Notes under the pieces: generated by a model
The model's database searches: none
Seen by the model: the letters and a program-made list of their open reading frames with translations, nothing else
What the model was told of the DNA's origin: nothing
NCBI GenBank assembly: GCA_008828725.1
Contig: MEHQ01003349.1
Span: 69,981 to 133,980, forward strand
Origin: Saccharina japonica
Taxonomy: Eukaryota > Sar > Phaeophyceae > Laminariales > Laminariaceae
Direction of reading: 5' to 3'
DNA length: 64,000 nt
Made by a program: the position numbers and the translations under genes
Shown here: in pieces, positions 1 through 11,400 of the stretch
Numbering within the stretch: the first letter of the stretch is position 1
Layout of the letters: each line of letters begins with the position of its first letter

Positions 1-2224
1 CTGCTGCTGCTGCTGTGCTGCTGCTTGTCTTGTGTTCCTACGCATGCTCGGCACATACGACCATGGAAACCCCGCAAACCGTAAATTCCTGTGTTTTTCT
101 GTTCGATTCGTCGAGCAAGATCTGGCTTTTCGGCCGAAGATCCGGCTTTTCGACCAAAATAGGCCTATGCCGAGTTTTAGACGTGGCGGCGATTTGCGCC
201 CAAAAGTTGAAAATATCGAATGGCCAAGCTCTTCCATTTGGGACTACATAACACCTATCCTCGAGGATTAAATAGGTCTAGTAGTATGCATAGTTCATTA
301 TGCTCAAGAGTTGGATCCTCGAGATACCGAGTAGTGGCCAATCAGAGTTCATTATCAATCAAGCCAGTAAAGGTATGCAGGACAATTAATACATTGTCGT
401 ACCTGGTGTCTACTATATCCGAAGTGGTTTAGTTGCTCGGTAACCACGTGTGGAACAACATTCCTCCAAGTAAACACGATGCGGAAAGATTGCTAAGCTG
501 CCGTGGTACATTGTGTGAAGTACATTAAGGTATTACCGTACGTATAGAGACTACGTACAAGATCAGTCACGATTGTTGTTGCGTCCTCTGGCGCAAGCTA
601 TCGTAGCAAATCGAATGTTGATGTTTGCGATTCAAGATCGTTGTGTATGTTGCTGTTCGTGATCCTCAAGATCATCTAGGGAGCAGGAGGCGTGCAAAGG
701 TTTTGCACGCCCACCCCTCCTCTTCTTTTGCTCATCATCAGCCTCGCTTTTGAGCACTTGCAAGGAACGGCAGGTTCGTGGGGTGCGTTTTAAACTTGAT
801 TTTAGTATGTACCTGTTTTTGGCCCCGAACGGACCAGGTGTACCTGTTTTTGGCCGCTGCCCATAAATAAATACTGATGATCCTATCATATTCCGATTCC
901 GATAATTACCATATTCTAGGAGGGCGCCACTCCAAATTGCGTGCCGGAAGGACACAGAAGTAGCTGTACACACCACCCACCGGGCATTGTTCCTGTAGTA
1001 GTCACGCGGCAGACTGCTCAATAATACTCACAGACATGATGGATACCTTGTGTCTTGTTGAGCTCGTTTCGCACTGCTTCGCACGGTATTTTTCGTATTT
1101 TTGTCAAATTTTCTCACCAAGAACGATTCGTCGTTGGCGATCTTAGACCCGCCAGTACCGCCAGTAAGGTGTGCGTTGCCCGCTTCCAGGGCGGCTCGTG
1201 GCTCCGGACCGCTGTCTGACATGGTGTATGTGGTAGCCCTAGTCAGCTCGTTAGCGTTACTGCTGTTGTCTGCCACAGCAGTATCGCCAACTTCGCTGTG
1301 TGTGCTGGTAATGAGGATATCACGTACGGTGCGGCGTATCTTTCTTTCGGATCTTTTCGGTTTTGAGGTTGTTGGTGTTCCACACCCAGCTGCGAATTGG
1401 ATGCTTCGGGGTTTGGGGTTCGTTTGTAACGGATTTGAGTCGTAGTAGCAGCAGGTACATATCTATGACTGTCGGATGAGCGATGCGGCCGGTGTTTGCG
1501 TGCTGTGAGCAAAGATGGGGAGTGACGGCATTTTGGCTGGTGACGTGACCACAAATGGACATTCACGTGACGTGACGGCAAGTGACGGCAAAATCCGGGG
1601 ACACGAGCGAAATATCCCCGTTTAAAAAAAAAGCCTTCCTCGTACAATAAAATTGAAAACAAAAATCCAAATTTTAATACCAGGTACCGGTATTTGTTTT
1701 CCCAATTTTTTGTTGGCTATTTTTTCCTGCCGTTCGTTGCCAAGCTGTGAGCTAGCTGTGAGCTGTGAGCTTGTTGTGTGCGGCGTGATTTCGCCCATCT
1801 CGGAGATATGATTCGTGATAGCTGGTGTGGCTCTCGTTAATACAGCGATTCTATTGGTAGATAGCTGGCGCTTTCTGTCCCGTGCAATTGTGCAATAAAA
1901 AATACGCTTGCCTGGTCACTGCATTATTATGGTCACTCGTAGAGCGCTGTCAGTCAGTGTGCACTACTACTAGTATATACTACGTACTGTATACACAAGG
2001 ACTGTTACTATACAACATACAGTAGTCAGTTGTAATATTATAGTGCTATATAACCAACAAGGACACACACACGTCTTGACCATGTAGCTCCCCTTCCATC
2101 CATTCGCGCGAGGGCACCGGAAAACCATGTGTAACTGGACCAACACACCCCCTCTCCTAACCCCCGCCCCCCCCCCACCCCCCAGCGGGGCGGACATAGA
2201 TCTATCGGTATAATATCGCCATAC
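1..2224. other. No supported gene; CTG-rich start and mixed intergenic DNA
   Basis: The first bases are a short CTG run. Open frames here are short, begin at arbitrary codons and show no recognisable domain. A C-run of about 18 bases interrupted by single A bases lies near 2161-2182. I see no coding region, RNA gene or repeat family that recurs elsewhere in the window. Confidence 0.5.
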
Positions 2225-2391
2225 AAGCTTCCACAGACACACATGTGATGGTGCTGCCCGTTCAGACATACATGCACAGCGAAGCCTATCTGCAAGTTTC
2301 CGGGCGCCGGTTTAATCTCGAGGTAGGTGAAGACATATCGGTGACCACCCAGGTCGCGATCTCGCGCCGGGTGCACCGATACAAGCTCGCC
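2225..2391 (-). CDS. Candidate internal exon, unknown protein
   Basis: On the minus strand an open 167-nt stretch lies between a CGCAG acceptor (exon starts at 2391) and a GTATGG donor (exon ends at 2225). It encodes about 55 residues with protein-like composition, including HRYVFTYLEIKPAP and LQIGFAVHVCLNG. I do not recognise a family. It lies 3' of the Ig-like gene on the same strand, so it could be a distant 3' exon of that gene or belong to another one. No repeat copy of it occurs in the window. Chance openness is a real alternative. Confidence 0.22.
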
Positions 2392-2944
2392 CTGCGAGAC
2401 CGCCAGGCCGCCAGGGGGAGAAGGAAGGAGGGGGGAGGATTACTTCCCATGGCTTTGGGGTGGAATGTAGATGCGGAGTAGGACGCACGGCGAATAGATA
2501 TATTATAGGTACATTGTTTGGGTAAAGGGAGGTAGTGCGTATTCAATAATTGAGTAGACGCAGGGGAGGATAATTGGTTCGATGAGATTGGTGGTATTCG
2601 ACGAATTAATTGTGTCAGCTTTTTCATTCTGAATGAATACCTCGTAATGCCCTGCACATTGTCGGAAGGCAAATCATCAAATCATATAATCTCGAGGTGA
2701 AGAATTCGGCCCTACAACGGCTGAAAGAGAATACGCATGGGCTGTCGGATTCAACAGAAATCGCGAGGCGTTCGTGGTGGGGGAGGATATGGTTAGTAAC
2801 CATCCCCTACTTGGTGTTATACTTAGTGCCCCCGGAGGACCGAATCTGAAAAAAGGGGGTTATGGTCCTGGTTTTATTTTCCTGGTTGCCTCTGATTCGC
2901 GAGCTGCTCATATGTACGTATAGATAGCTACTCGTATACATACT

Positions 2945-3200
2945 ATGTACAAGGTTCCCCTTCGGGATTGTGGTTGACTCCCAAGTCCTGGGGGTGGCGC
3001 AAGCTGACGAAGGGAGAACACAGCAGGCGTTCATTCCTCGTACCAGCTACTCGTGCGTACAGTAGTACTCGTAGCCACCGGGCGGGCAAGGGCGAAGGAG
3101 GACTTAAAAAAAAGCTCTTAAGAGCATCGTACCGTAAAGGAAAAATAAGTAGCCACCGGGCGAGTAACACCGCACCAGCCCAAAAGAGTTTATACTTAGT
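2945..3200 (+). repeat. Interspersed repeat G, copy 1
   Basis: This stretch matches, in opposite orientation, two adjacent copies near 44.1-44.6 kb. Shared blocks include the part around CCCCTTCGGGATTGTGGTTG, the run GAACACAGCAGGCGTTC with small changes, and a block related to GGTGGCTA. Where the copies differ, short TA-flanked strings such as TACTCGTA or TACGTACGTA are often present in one and missing in another. No terminal inverted repeat or coding capacity was found. Confidence 0.55.
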
Positions 3201-5155
3201 TACAGCTGTAGCTACAGTAGTGTGTGGCAGGCGCAGTCGGACGCCGCCGCCGCAAAATACGCTCCAGGCCAAAAAGCATACTCTCGTATAAATACCATTA
3301 TCTTTCCTCCTACAGTAGAGTTATCATACTTCATCTACTATACGACCACTACTAATGTATCTACGAGTACTTACGAGCATCGACGTACAGCATGTACGTA
3401 CTACTGTACACTTCCCCGATGCTGGGCATCAGGGCATCAGTGTGTGGGGTCTGCCTCTAATTATGAAAATTATTTTCTTGTCCGATCGTTTTTCCTGAAA
3501 AAGAAACAGGCAAATGAAACAGCACCAGTGCAGCAATGCAGTGTTAATATCTTCATGCCGCTACGACGACAACAGCAACAGCAAGCGGGCAGTCCGCCAG
3601 CCGTCACCGGTAGCTTATTTCATGTTTCTCCTGTATTTTCGGTAAACGCAACACGATGGACGAATATACATGATGAACTATGATAATATTATTGCGGTAC
3701 ATACTACGGTAATCGTACCACAATTTACTACGAGTACATCAAAGTCTTTGTTTGACCGCCTAGTTGCGTTCATTCGATAATATCAATCTTCTCGACGTTT
3801 CCACTGCAGATATCGACCCAAGGACACCTCCATGACGTCTGTTTGGAGCTGCTGCTGCGGCTGCTGCTGGTGTGGCAGTGTGCGTCGTTTTGCACAATAA
3901 AAAAAATATGTATCCAATCTCACACCAGTCTCAAGCTGAGTTACCTGTACTACCGCTTGCTGCTGTACCTGTTTTTATTGTATAGGACAGCAGTCTTGAT
4001 TACGTTGTCTCGTTTTTTCTTCACTCGACGGTGAGCGAGATAGGATAGGTGGTTTCGGCATGCCGCTAAAAAATACTACCGTTGGGGACCATTACAGGCA
4101 GTATTTGCATCAAACGAAGAAAACAAATACATGCAAAAAAAAGGTTAAAATAACACCTCCTTATTATTAGCTGAAGATCGCTCCACGCCGATAAAATAAT
4201 TATTGTTACACCCAATCGATGGAGATATTAATAGATGTGCTTCTACTCCTATCATACTGCTGCTGCATCCCTTCCGTCTCTTCTCTTGTCCCTCTTGCGG
4301 ACACCACATCATAAAATAAATGTATCATACCATCGTTATGGCTCTTGAGGCCGATAACCTTTCTACGCTACCACCCGGCTCTCAGCCCCCACCCAGCTCC
4401 ACAAGAAACGACTGGACACACACAGAACTCACAAACATCCAAGTTGCCCAAATAAGATAAAACTAGACAACCTCCACTCCGCGCAAGTAATGACACTCTT
4501 CATACTCTAGACACGCACGTACGCATACATCATCAGCTCGGACTGGGGCGCTCACGCGAGTGGAATACTTGGAACACGGCGTTCAATCAAAGCCTGGGCG
4601 ACTGCTGCTGCGCTCACTCAACCCAATCAACGTCGCACCCATCTCGTCAAACAATAAAACAATCAACAATCGGCAGCATACCCTAGTCGTACAACGGCGA
4701 TTCCTGAGAAGCAGGGGGATCCCGGACAGGCCTGTCCACCATACCTGGTCCTCTTTCCCTTCCAAGACAAGACGAGACAGAACGACAAATATAGAGAAAT
4801 ACATTCTTTTTTACGAAAAGTGACGTCACGATCCACAGGATGACACATGTCGACCAAGGATTTTTCACCGATCACAAATTCCAACCTACCAATCAACAAT
4901 TGACCAATCAGGAAACTGCGGGCACGAAATGTCTTTTCTCTACACGGTCTCGAGAGACGTTACTGTTCTCTTTCGTAAAACGGGCCACATGCAAAAACGC
5001 ATTTCTTCGCCAAACCGCATCTCACCGCACCGCACCGCACCGCAGCGGCCAGCAGCCCGTTTGCCCCAGACGGAGGCGCACTATTAATATCTCGTATCTG
5101 GTATCTGGTAAAAAGGTTTTACATCGTAAGCGTACAGCTACGGTACTCTGTAGAA
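3201..5155. other. Intergenic; no supported gene
   Basis: The stretch is AT-rich in places, with several short TA-flanked strings (TACGAGTA, TACAGTA). No open frame shows a recognisable domain. It lies 3' of the last Ig-like exon, so it may hold 3' untranslated sequence or further exons of that gene that I could not identify. Confidence 0.45.
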
Positions 5156-5476
5156 TTACCGACGGGATGGCTGTTTTTTCCCGTCTCTCGTGCCGACATC
5201 TTCCCGCAAAATCACCGCCATTTCTTCCCACTGAACACGCCCTGCTACGTTGTACACATCGCACGTATACGTGCCCATATCCGCTTCGGTGACACTGTGC
5301 CTGACGAACATGGGCCGGGTTGCCCCGGGAATGGGGACTCCGTTGCGGCGCCACTGATACTCCGGCTGCGGCACACCGCTGGCAGTGGCAACGATGGCGA
5401 GCATTTCGCCCCGAGCGAGGCGCTGCGTCTGCAGCTGAGATTCCACCAAAGGAGGCTCACTGACACGCACCGTCGC
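5156..5476 (-). CDS. Ig-like membrane protein, exon 3 (second Ig-like domain)
   Basis: Third recognisable exon of the gene that begins near 7.9 kb. A CGCTCAG acceptor places its first base at 5476, and it joins exon 2 in phase 0. It encodes a complete Ig-like (I-set type) fold: P-x-P-E-Y-Q-W-R-R-N-G supplies the core tryptophan strand and D-M-G-T-Y-T-C-D-V-Y-N supplies the F-strand Tyr-x-Cys motif. The first cysteine normally found before the ASG turn is replaced (ATASG), so the usual intradomain disulfide cannot form as drawn. A TAA stop follows at 5156-5158. A GTAATT donor-like site overlaps the stop, so a further splice is possible. The domain assignment is firm; the terminal position is less so. 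Confidence 0.72.
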   Translation of the reverse strand, partial: ATVRVSEPPLVESQLQTQRLARGEMLAIVATASGVPQPEYQWRRNGVPIPGATRPMFVRHSVTEADMGTYTCDVYNVAGRVQWEEMAVILREDVGTRDGKKQPSRR

Positions 5477-5881
5477 CTGAGCGATAGTTCATTGGCACAC
5501 AAGAGGACACGAGGGAGAACGGCGGTTACGTCAATTAATATATAGGAGAAATCGGGGAACATGGTTTGGGGGCGGCGGGGTTTGTATATGGATGGATGGC
5601 GCGGAAGATGGGGTACTACTGTAGACTGTAGACTATCCTAGAATAAAAGACACATGAAGGAAACATACGAGCTCCGCGCGCGCCAACTGCAACAAACGAT
5701 TTCCCCAAGGTCTAGTTTTAGCGATGGGTGGGGGGGCGGGCGCACACAGTATAAACCCGCTTAGCTCTCATATATGTACCAGGTACCAGGTATGTCATGT
5801 GTACCAGATGCGCACCAGACCACAGACCAACGTTTGCGTATGAGCTGCGGCCAAGAGCAAACCCTTCGGAAGCAGACTTAC

Positions 5882-5987
5882 CTCTTGCCACAGAGGTTTG
5901 CGGTCTACACGGCTGAAGTTCTCCACAGCAAAGCAGGCGTAGGTGCCCTCGTCGCCAAGGCTAGCCACCGGAATCGACAGGAACAAT
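5882..5987 (-). CDS. Ig-like membrane protein, exon 2 (end of first Ig-like domain)
   Basis: This 106-nt exon runs from a GAGCAG acceptor (first base 5987) to a canonical GTAAGT donor (last base 5882). It joins exon 1 across an AG|A arginine codon and continues the frame without a break. It encodes the C-terminal half of the first Ig-like domain, with the classic L-G-D-E-G-T-Y-A-C-F-A-V-E-N F-strand. Two independent in-frame junctions plus a domain that only becomes complete after splicing are strong evidence that the gene structure is correct. Confidence 0.78.
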
Positions 5988-6539
5988 CTGCTCGGGCGCC
6001 GGAGATGAGCGTGAATTAGAACAGCGCACATGCGTTAGCAGCACTGTTATGTTGACTCTCGCGAGCTACGACGAGTATCGCATACCAGTACGCAACTATT
6101 CTGAACGCCGAAAAACGTGTGGCATCATAAGAGTTGTGAGAGGGAACCGAAGCAATCCTGGGCCTTCAACAAGTGATGCCAGGTATGATATGTATTGTAG
6201 TTCCACGCGAATTGCAAGACGACTACAGGAACGTCGCCCCCACTGAGGATGCTTCCGAAAAAGCTACTCGTACATGCGCCGATCACGAGGTATATACAAT
6301 GTTCGGAGAAAAAAAACAGCACAAATATACAGAAATGTAGCAAATAACAAGTACCGCTATACAGCAGGCAGCTCTCCGCACCACGCTGATCGCGTTATAA
6401 AAAGCTGCCGATCGAGTTACTGTAGTTCGGGTGCGCCGACCAGGTTTCCCCACATGCCAAACGCTCAAGAATACACACCATGCGCGGCACAAAATAACAC
6501 ACGCGAAATGACACCGCGCAAATGACCGCGTGGCCTTAC

Positions 6540-7030
6540 CTGGTTTGGCCGACAAGAACAACCCCGTCCTTAACCCACTGGACTCTGCCGACGCCTTCAG
6601 CCCTCTGCGCCCCTCGCTGAGACTCGGCCACGTCTCCAAGAGTGATGCTGCTACCTGCGACCACCCACACGGGAGGCTGTGCTCGCTCTCTCTCCCCACG
6701 GACTCGTTGATCACCAGGGGTCGCCGGAACATCGCGTCCTTCTATGCTCGCCCCCACCCGACCCCAATCCGCCGCCCAAGCTCCCGCCAGCACCACGCCC
6801 ACAACTCCGAAGAACGCCGCACCCCAGAACCAGCCTATTCTTACCCTCCAACCGTGCACAGGATTGAGCGAGCTTAACGATAAGTCGGGCGGCGGCGATT
6901 GGAATCCATCCACTGCCGCGGTTGTTCGCGCTGCACCCGCGCCGCCCGGTTTGGGCTTCTTGCGTTTTTTCTTGCTCTTGGGGGCTCCTTCCCCGTGGTC
7001 GACGACGCCCGCCTTGCTCGAGGGCTCCAC

Positions 7031-7073
<43 letters not shown>

Positions 7074-7924
7074 GAAGCCCGATTCGCGTGACGCGCCCCC
7101 GATGGCGGAGGCGACGCGCTATTCGGGAGGGTGTCTGAATCGTTGCAGCGTTCGCGTCGGCGCTCCGAGGGGCCAGGCGCGCTTTGTCTCGTCGCAGCAC
7201 CCCGGGCCGGTGGCGTCTCCCCCGCGTCCTCGGCTATCCACGGTAGACACTCGACCCCGGCGGACACGCCGGCGGCGGTGTCGGGCCGGCACTGCGTGTC
7301 TTGCGACACGCCTTGCGGCACGCCTTGCGGCACGCCTTGCGGCACGCCTTGCGGCACGCCTTGCGGCACGCCTTGCGGCACGCCTTGCGGCACGCCTTGC
7401 GGCACGCCTTGCGGCACGCCTTGCGGCACGCCCTCCGCTTCCGTCTGTACGGCGCACTGCACCCCCTTGGACGCCCGCTTCCCCACCGCCCCTTCAAATT
7501 GGACCGCCCTAGAGACCATCGTCGGGGGTGGAGAGCCCACCCACTGTGTCGCCTTATTCAGTGCCTCGGGAGCGGTATACTGCACCTCCTTATCAACCGT
7601 AACTTTAGGGATAGCGGCGGCGAGAGTGTCTTCCGTTTGCGTCGCGGCACAGACCGAAAACGTTTGGGGGGGTCCGGGTCCGGCTGTAGCTGGAGAAGCG
7701 CAAGCTTCGCCCCTGGGGTTGGCACCGCACGGGCCAGAGAGCGGAATTGGCGGCGACGGCGCGGTGAACGTAACGCAGCCGTGACTTACGCTCGGAGAAC
7801 CGTCCTCTTTGTCCCCTTGCTCTTCGCTGGTGGTATAACCCGTCTCGTCATCAACAGCCACCGGAGGCTGTCGTAAGGAAAACGCGGAAGGTGGTTGGCA
7901 ATGGGCGGGTCGCGTGGATAGCAC
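6540..7924 (-). CDS. Ig-like membrane protein, large exon 1 (repeat tail, membrane span, start of first Ig)
   Basis: Open minus-strand exon ending at 6540 in a GTAAGG donor. Numbering from 7924, it encodes a Pro/Ser-rich tail; degenerate TQT/VQ motifs (residues about 93-162); ten GVPQ units plus GVSQ (about 165-208); poly-Ala (about 282-297); a basic patch K-S-K-K-K-R-K-K; and a hydrophobic span at about 363-388. The first Ig-like domain then begins (about 419 on; core W in V-Q-W-V-K-D-G). One membrane span with the Ig domains after it suggests a type II or signal-anchor surface protein. The 5' end is unresolved: 7924 is a GTG, and a good acceptor (TTACGACAG) would instead start the exon at 7867. 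An ATG frame at 8133 could be a leader exon, but I could not place its donor. The function is unknown; adhesion or recognition is inference from the Ig fold. Confidence 0.68.
7313..7434 (-). repeat. 12-bp coding minisatellite (GVPQ)n
   Basis: About ten near-perfect tandem copies of a 12-bp unit (GCGGCACGCCTT on the plus strand) lie inside the Ig-like protein exon. Each unit encodes GVPQ on the minus strand. The length is a multiple of three, so copy-number change keeps the frame. The very low divergence between units points to recent expansion or active homogenisation. Confidence 0.9.
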
Positions 7925-8443
7925 AGAACCGCCAGCCTTGCGTTAGATAGAGCCGTCGGCGCCACTGGTGGTGCGATGCGCGTGATATGGCACTCTTGCG
8001 GAAAAACGAACCGACCACAACCTTCAAGCGGCGAAAGCAAATAGCCGCCTCCAACGCAGTTTTCGTTGCGTACGGAAAGGAAATACACGCGCTGACACCT
8101 ACTGTAGTAGACGGGCACAGGGGTCTGTTTCATGATCCAGCCAGCGCCCGATAAAAGCGCTTTCCAACATCACAGCTCCTGCCACAAGTGTGCCAGCAAC
8201 AACACCCTTTGGAGTCAGAGACATACCATATAGGTACAGCACACAACCTCTTTACGCAACATAATGCCGTATATCATGAACATGGGGCGTTTGGTCGAAG
8301 GGTTCGCTACGGGGTGCTAACCCTTGAGAATTGTGCAACCACATTCTGAGAACAAACTGCCTGGAATTAGAGTCGGACAACTTGTGCGGTGGTAAAAGGT
8401 GTATAGACTACGTAGGTACGTACAGAGAGCGACAGCTAACTAA
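7925..8443. other. Spacer between the two minus-strand genes
   Basis: This lies 3' of the nucleotidyltransferase and 5' of the Ig-like gene, so it should hold the terminator of the first and the promoter and leader exon of the second. A minus-strand ATG at 8131-8133 opens a frame that runs into the next exon out of frame (M-K-Q-T-P-V-P-V-Y-Y). A GTAGGT donor-like site follows it closely. No TATA box or polyadenylation signal could be assigned with confidence. Confidence 0.35.
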
Positions 8444-11400
8444 CTAACGCAAGCCTCGGCAAAAATACAAGAACCAATAAAAATCAATCTCGCTCACCCT
8501 CACTGTTAGTGGCCGTTCATCCACACCCAAAAGCCTGGGCTGCGAGCGGTCGCCATTGCCCATCTCGCCAGCGTTATGCTTTGGTCTTGCCCCCCCCCCC
8601 CACCCCTCGTTCCCTCCCCCCCCTCCCCGAGCGGCAGCAGGGAAGGCAACATCCGCCAGTCGCGTCTCGAGTCCGGCCTCGCTTCCGACACGGGACCCCC
8701 CATCTCCACCGCTCCCAGTCCCTTGCCCAAGCTCATCGACTTCGCCGCTTTTTGTCGCCGCCGCCGCGCCGACGTTACCCGTGCTAGCTTCCATCTTGTC
8801 CGCCAGTGCTTGCGAGTCAGCTCCACGCATCATCTCACCAACAGTTTCCAAGGCACCCCACATCTCTCTCGACGCACCCCCCAACATATCTCGGGAATCG
8901 GACGGCCTGGGCGGAGGAGAGCCGCGTTCCTGGAGCTTGCTGCTTCGTTGGCACGGGTGGTCGAGAAGGTCTTCGCGGAAGCCGTCCCCGGATGCGTAAA
9001 GCTGGCAGCTGTCCGCAAAAAACTCCCTCAAGAACCAGTTCCCCCAGAGGCTACCACCGGTCAGGCGGTCGGTAGAGCTGCTACCAGACGTCGATGTCTT
9101 CCTGGCCCTTTTCATGCCCGCCCCCGCCCCCCCTGCTCGCTTTGGTTGTCGCCTGTCACCTGTCGTCGAGTCTCCGTTCGCGGAGCCGCTGTGCCCAGAT
9201 GACTTGCACACCTCCTCCTCCTCTTCCTTCGCCGTCACGGCGCGCGCCTCGTCATCGACACCGCTCTCGTACAGCAAGTGGCAATCCTGGTCATCCTTAC
9301 TGCCCTCCTCGGCATAGTCGGACATGGAGGCTGTGGAGGACGTTGGGGAAGAGTTCACGAAGGCCAGCAAATCCCACGGCAGAATCGAATCCTTCATCCC
9401 CTGTTCGCGGGGGTGACCTTCCTCGGCACGCTTTCGACGCCCGGCCCGGCAGTTTCCGTTCTCGTCGGCGCCTCGCGAGCCTGAACCCGCGCCTGAACTA
9501 GCAGCTGCGGCCGTGCCTCCGCCTCCGCCTGCACCTCCGCCTACACCTGCGCCTCCGCTAGGCTCTCTAGTCGCCTCCACGACACCATTTTGCCGCATCC
9601 CCTGGTTTACGCCCCGTTGCTCGTGCCCCTCTTCAGGTCGATGTGCTGAAACTGGTCTCGCCTCGAACTCCATCCCGTTACCATGGTTCCGTGGGCGTAC
9701 CGCCACCTGGTCCCCGCGCTCCTGCGGCAGCACATCTACCCTGCTAAAATTGCGCTGGTCAGGCACAAATTGAGGCTCGGGCTGGAACCCTCCCTGCGCC
9801 GCCCTCTGCAAATTCCACTGCCGCAAAAACTCTGGGTGCATTGGCGCCGCAGGCACCAGCACCGTAGGATTCGGTCGAAGTATCCCCCCCGAACTCCCCT
9901 GCGGCATGACGTACGACAGTTGCTGTTGTTGTTGCTGCTGGTGTTGCTGCTGGTGCTGCTGTTGTTGCTGCTGTTGTTGCTGCTGCTGTTGTTGTTGTTG
10001 CTGCTGCTGCTGCTGATGCTGGTGCATGAATTGATACCGTTGGGGAGCGGCAGCCTGCAAGAAAGGCTGAGGAAAAGCGAGGAGGACCTGTTGCCCTTCT
10101 CTCGTAGTCGCAGACTGGTGGGCAGACTGGTGGCCGTCGCGCAGCAAAACGGGTCGGGGGTGACCGAACATGACGCTTGGGTGCGCGGCCTGCATCTGCG
10201 GAATCCTAACGAACTGCATCGGCGGAACGACGTGGTTGGGCACAGGGGGGGACGAGTTGAATCGCTCCATTTTAGGCGCAGCCAGTTGAGGCGCCGCCCC
10301 TTGAGGCGCGGGCAGTTGAGGGGCAGCCGCTTGAGGCTGCAGGTCCAGCTTAGCCCCCGAACTCCTGACTCTATAATCTACCGGCGAGGACGACCCTTCC
10401 ACACTTCCACCCACGGTTTCGTTGCCCCCGCCCCCGGTGCGTACCTCTTTCAACCGCACCGTCTCCGTGGCCTCTGACTCGCGGGGTCTTCTGCGGGAGG
10501 CGTCGCTGTGCGGCAAGAACGTTGACTGAGACGCGGGCAGGAGCCGAAAGGTCTCTAGCTGCTGGCGGCCCTGCTGAAGCGCGTTCTCGAGCGCCTTAAA
10601 GCTGCTCTTCGATACGGAATGTCCGAGGTTGTTGAGCGCGTTGAGAGGGTCTTGAATGTTGCAGTCTCGAAGGGGAAAGTGCGCCACCGCTGGCATCCCT
10701 GCCCCCTCCGAAGCTGGGGGCACAGGAAGCTGGGCTCCGTCCTGACCGTCAGACTTACGTCCGAACCTGCCTGATGGTCGCCCGCGGACTCGCACCGTCT
10801 TCTCCTTTTCGAGGGCTGGAGACAAATGCGCCAGGACCTTGTGCACCAGCGGTCGGAGTCGAGATCGTGTGCTATCCTCGCCTTGGGCAGTACCGTTAGG
10901 GCCGGAAGGGCAAGGGCGGTACTCGCGAATTTCTTCGAAAGCCACCGGCCCGTCCAGCGTTAGGCAATTCCGCGCCCAGTCGAACTCCGAGTACACCTCG
11001 AAGAAGCGAATAAACACGTCCACCGGGTGCACTAGATCGTCCGCGGACGACCTCAAGGAGAAAAGGTGTAAAACCATGACGGAGAGCCCGTAGCTCGTCA
11101 GCCCCCCCTTTTGCGCCCCGAGCACTCGCTGCCCCACGAGCCGAGGCGTTTCGCACCACGCCCACGCTTTGAGGAGCAGCAAGCTCCGCTTAAAGAGGTG
11201 GTCCTGCTGAATGAGGATGTCGGCTTCCTCGAGCAGTGCCGACGCCGCCACGCTCCCGCCCTGATTCTCCGTGACATCGACCACAACGTTTCCGACGACC
11301 ATGGTTACGATCGGCGTCCGGGCGTTGATGAACGACACGTTGCGGATTTCGGGCTTGACGTTTTCGTCGTCGTGCAGCCAGGCTCGGTTTTGAGGGGTAC

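Noticed and set aside
2225..5476. A paracaspase (MALT1-like) reading of the Ig gene, with a caspase domain downstream
   Set aside because: I found no His/Cys caspase motifs in the exons or open stretches 3' of the Ig domains; two Ig domains alone are not enough.
7313..7434. CRISPR-like regular repeat
   Set aside because: Units are contiguous with no spacers, encode GVPQ, and the DNA is eukaryotic.
7301..7876. Long plus-strand frames opposite the Ig-like gene (for example RHAL repeats)
   Set aside because: They are shadows of the 12-bp minisatellite; the minus frame alone continues into a membrane span and Ig domain with proper splice sites.
9683..10477. Plus-strand frame with a long Leu run
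   Set aside because: Antisense of the poly-Gln tract; the minus frame has the conserved catalytic core.
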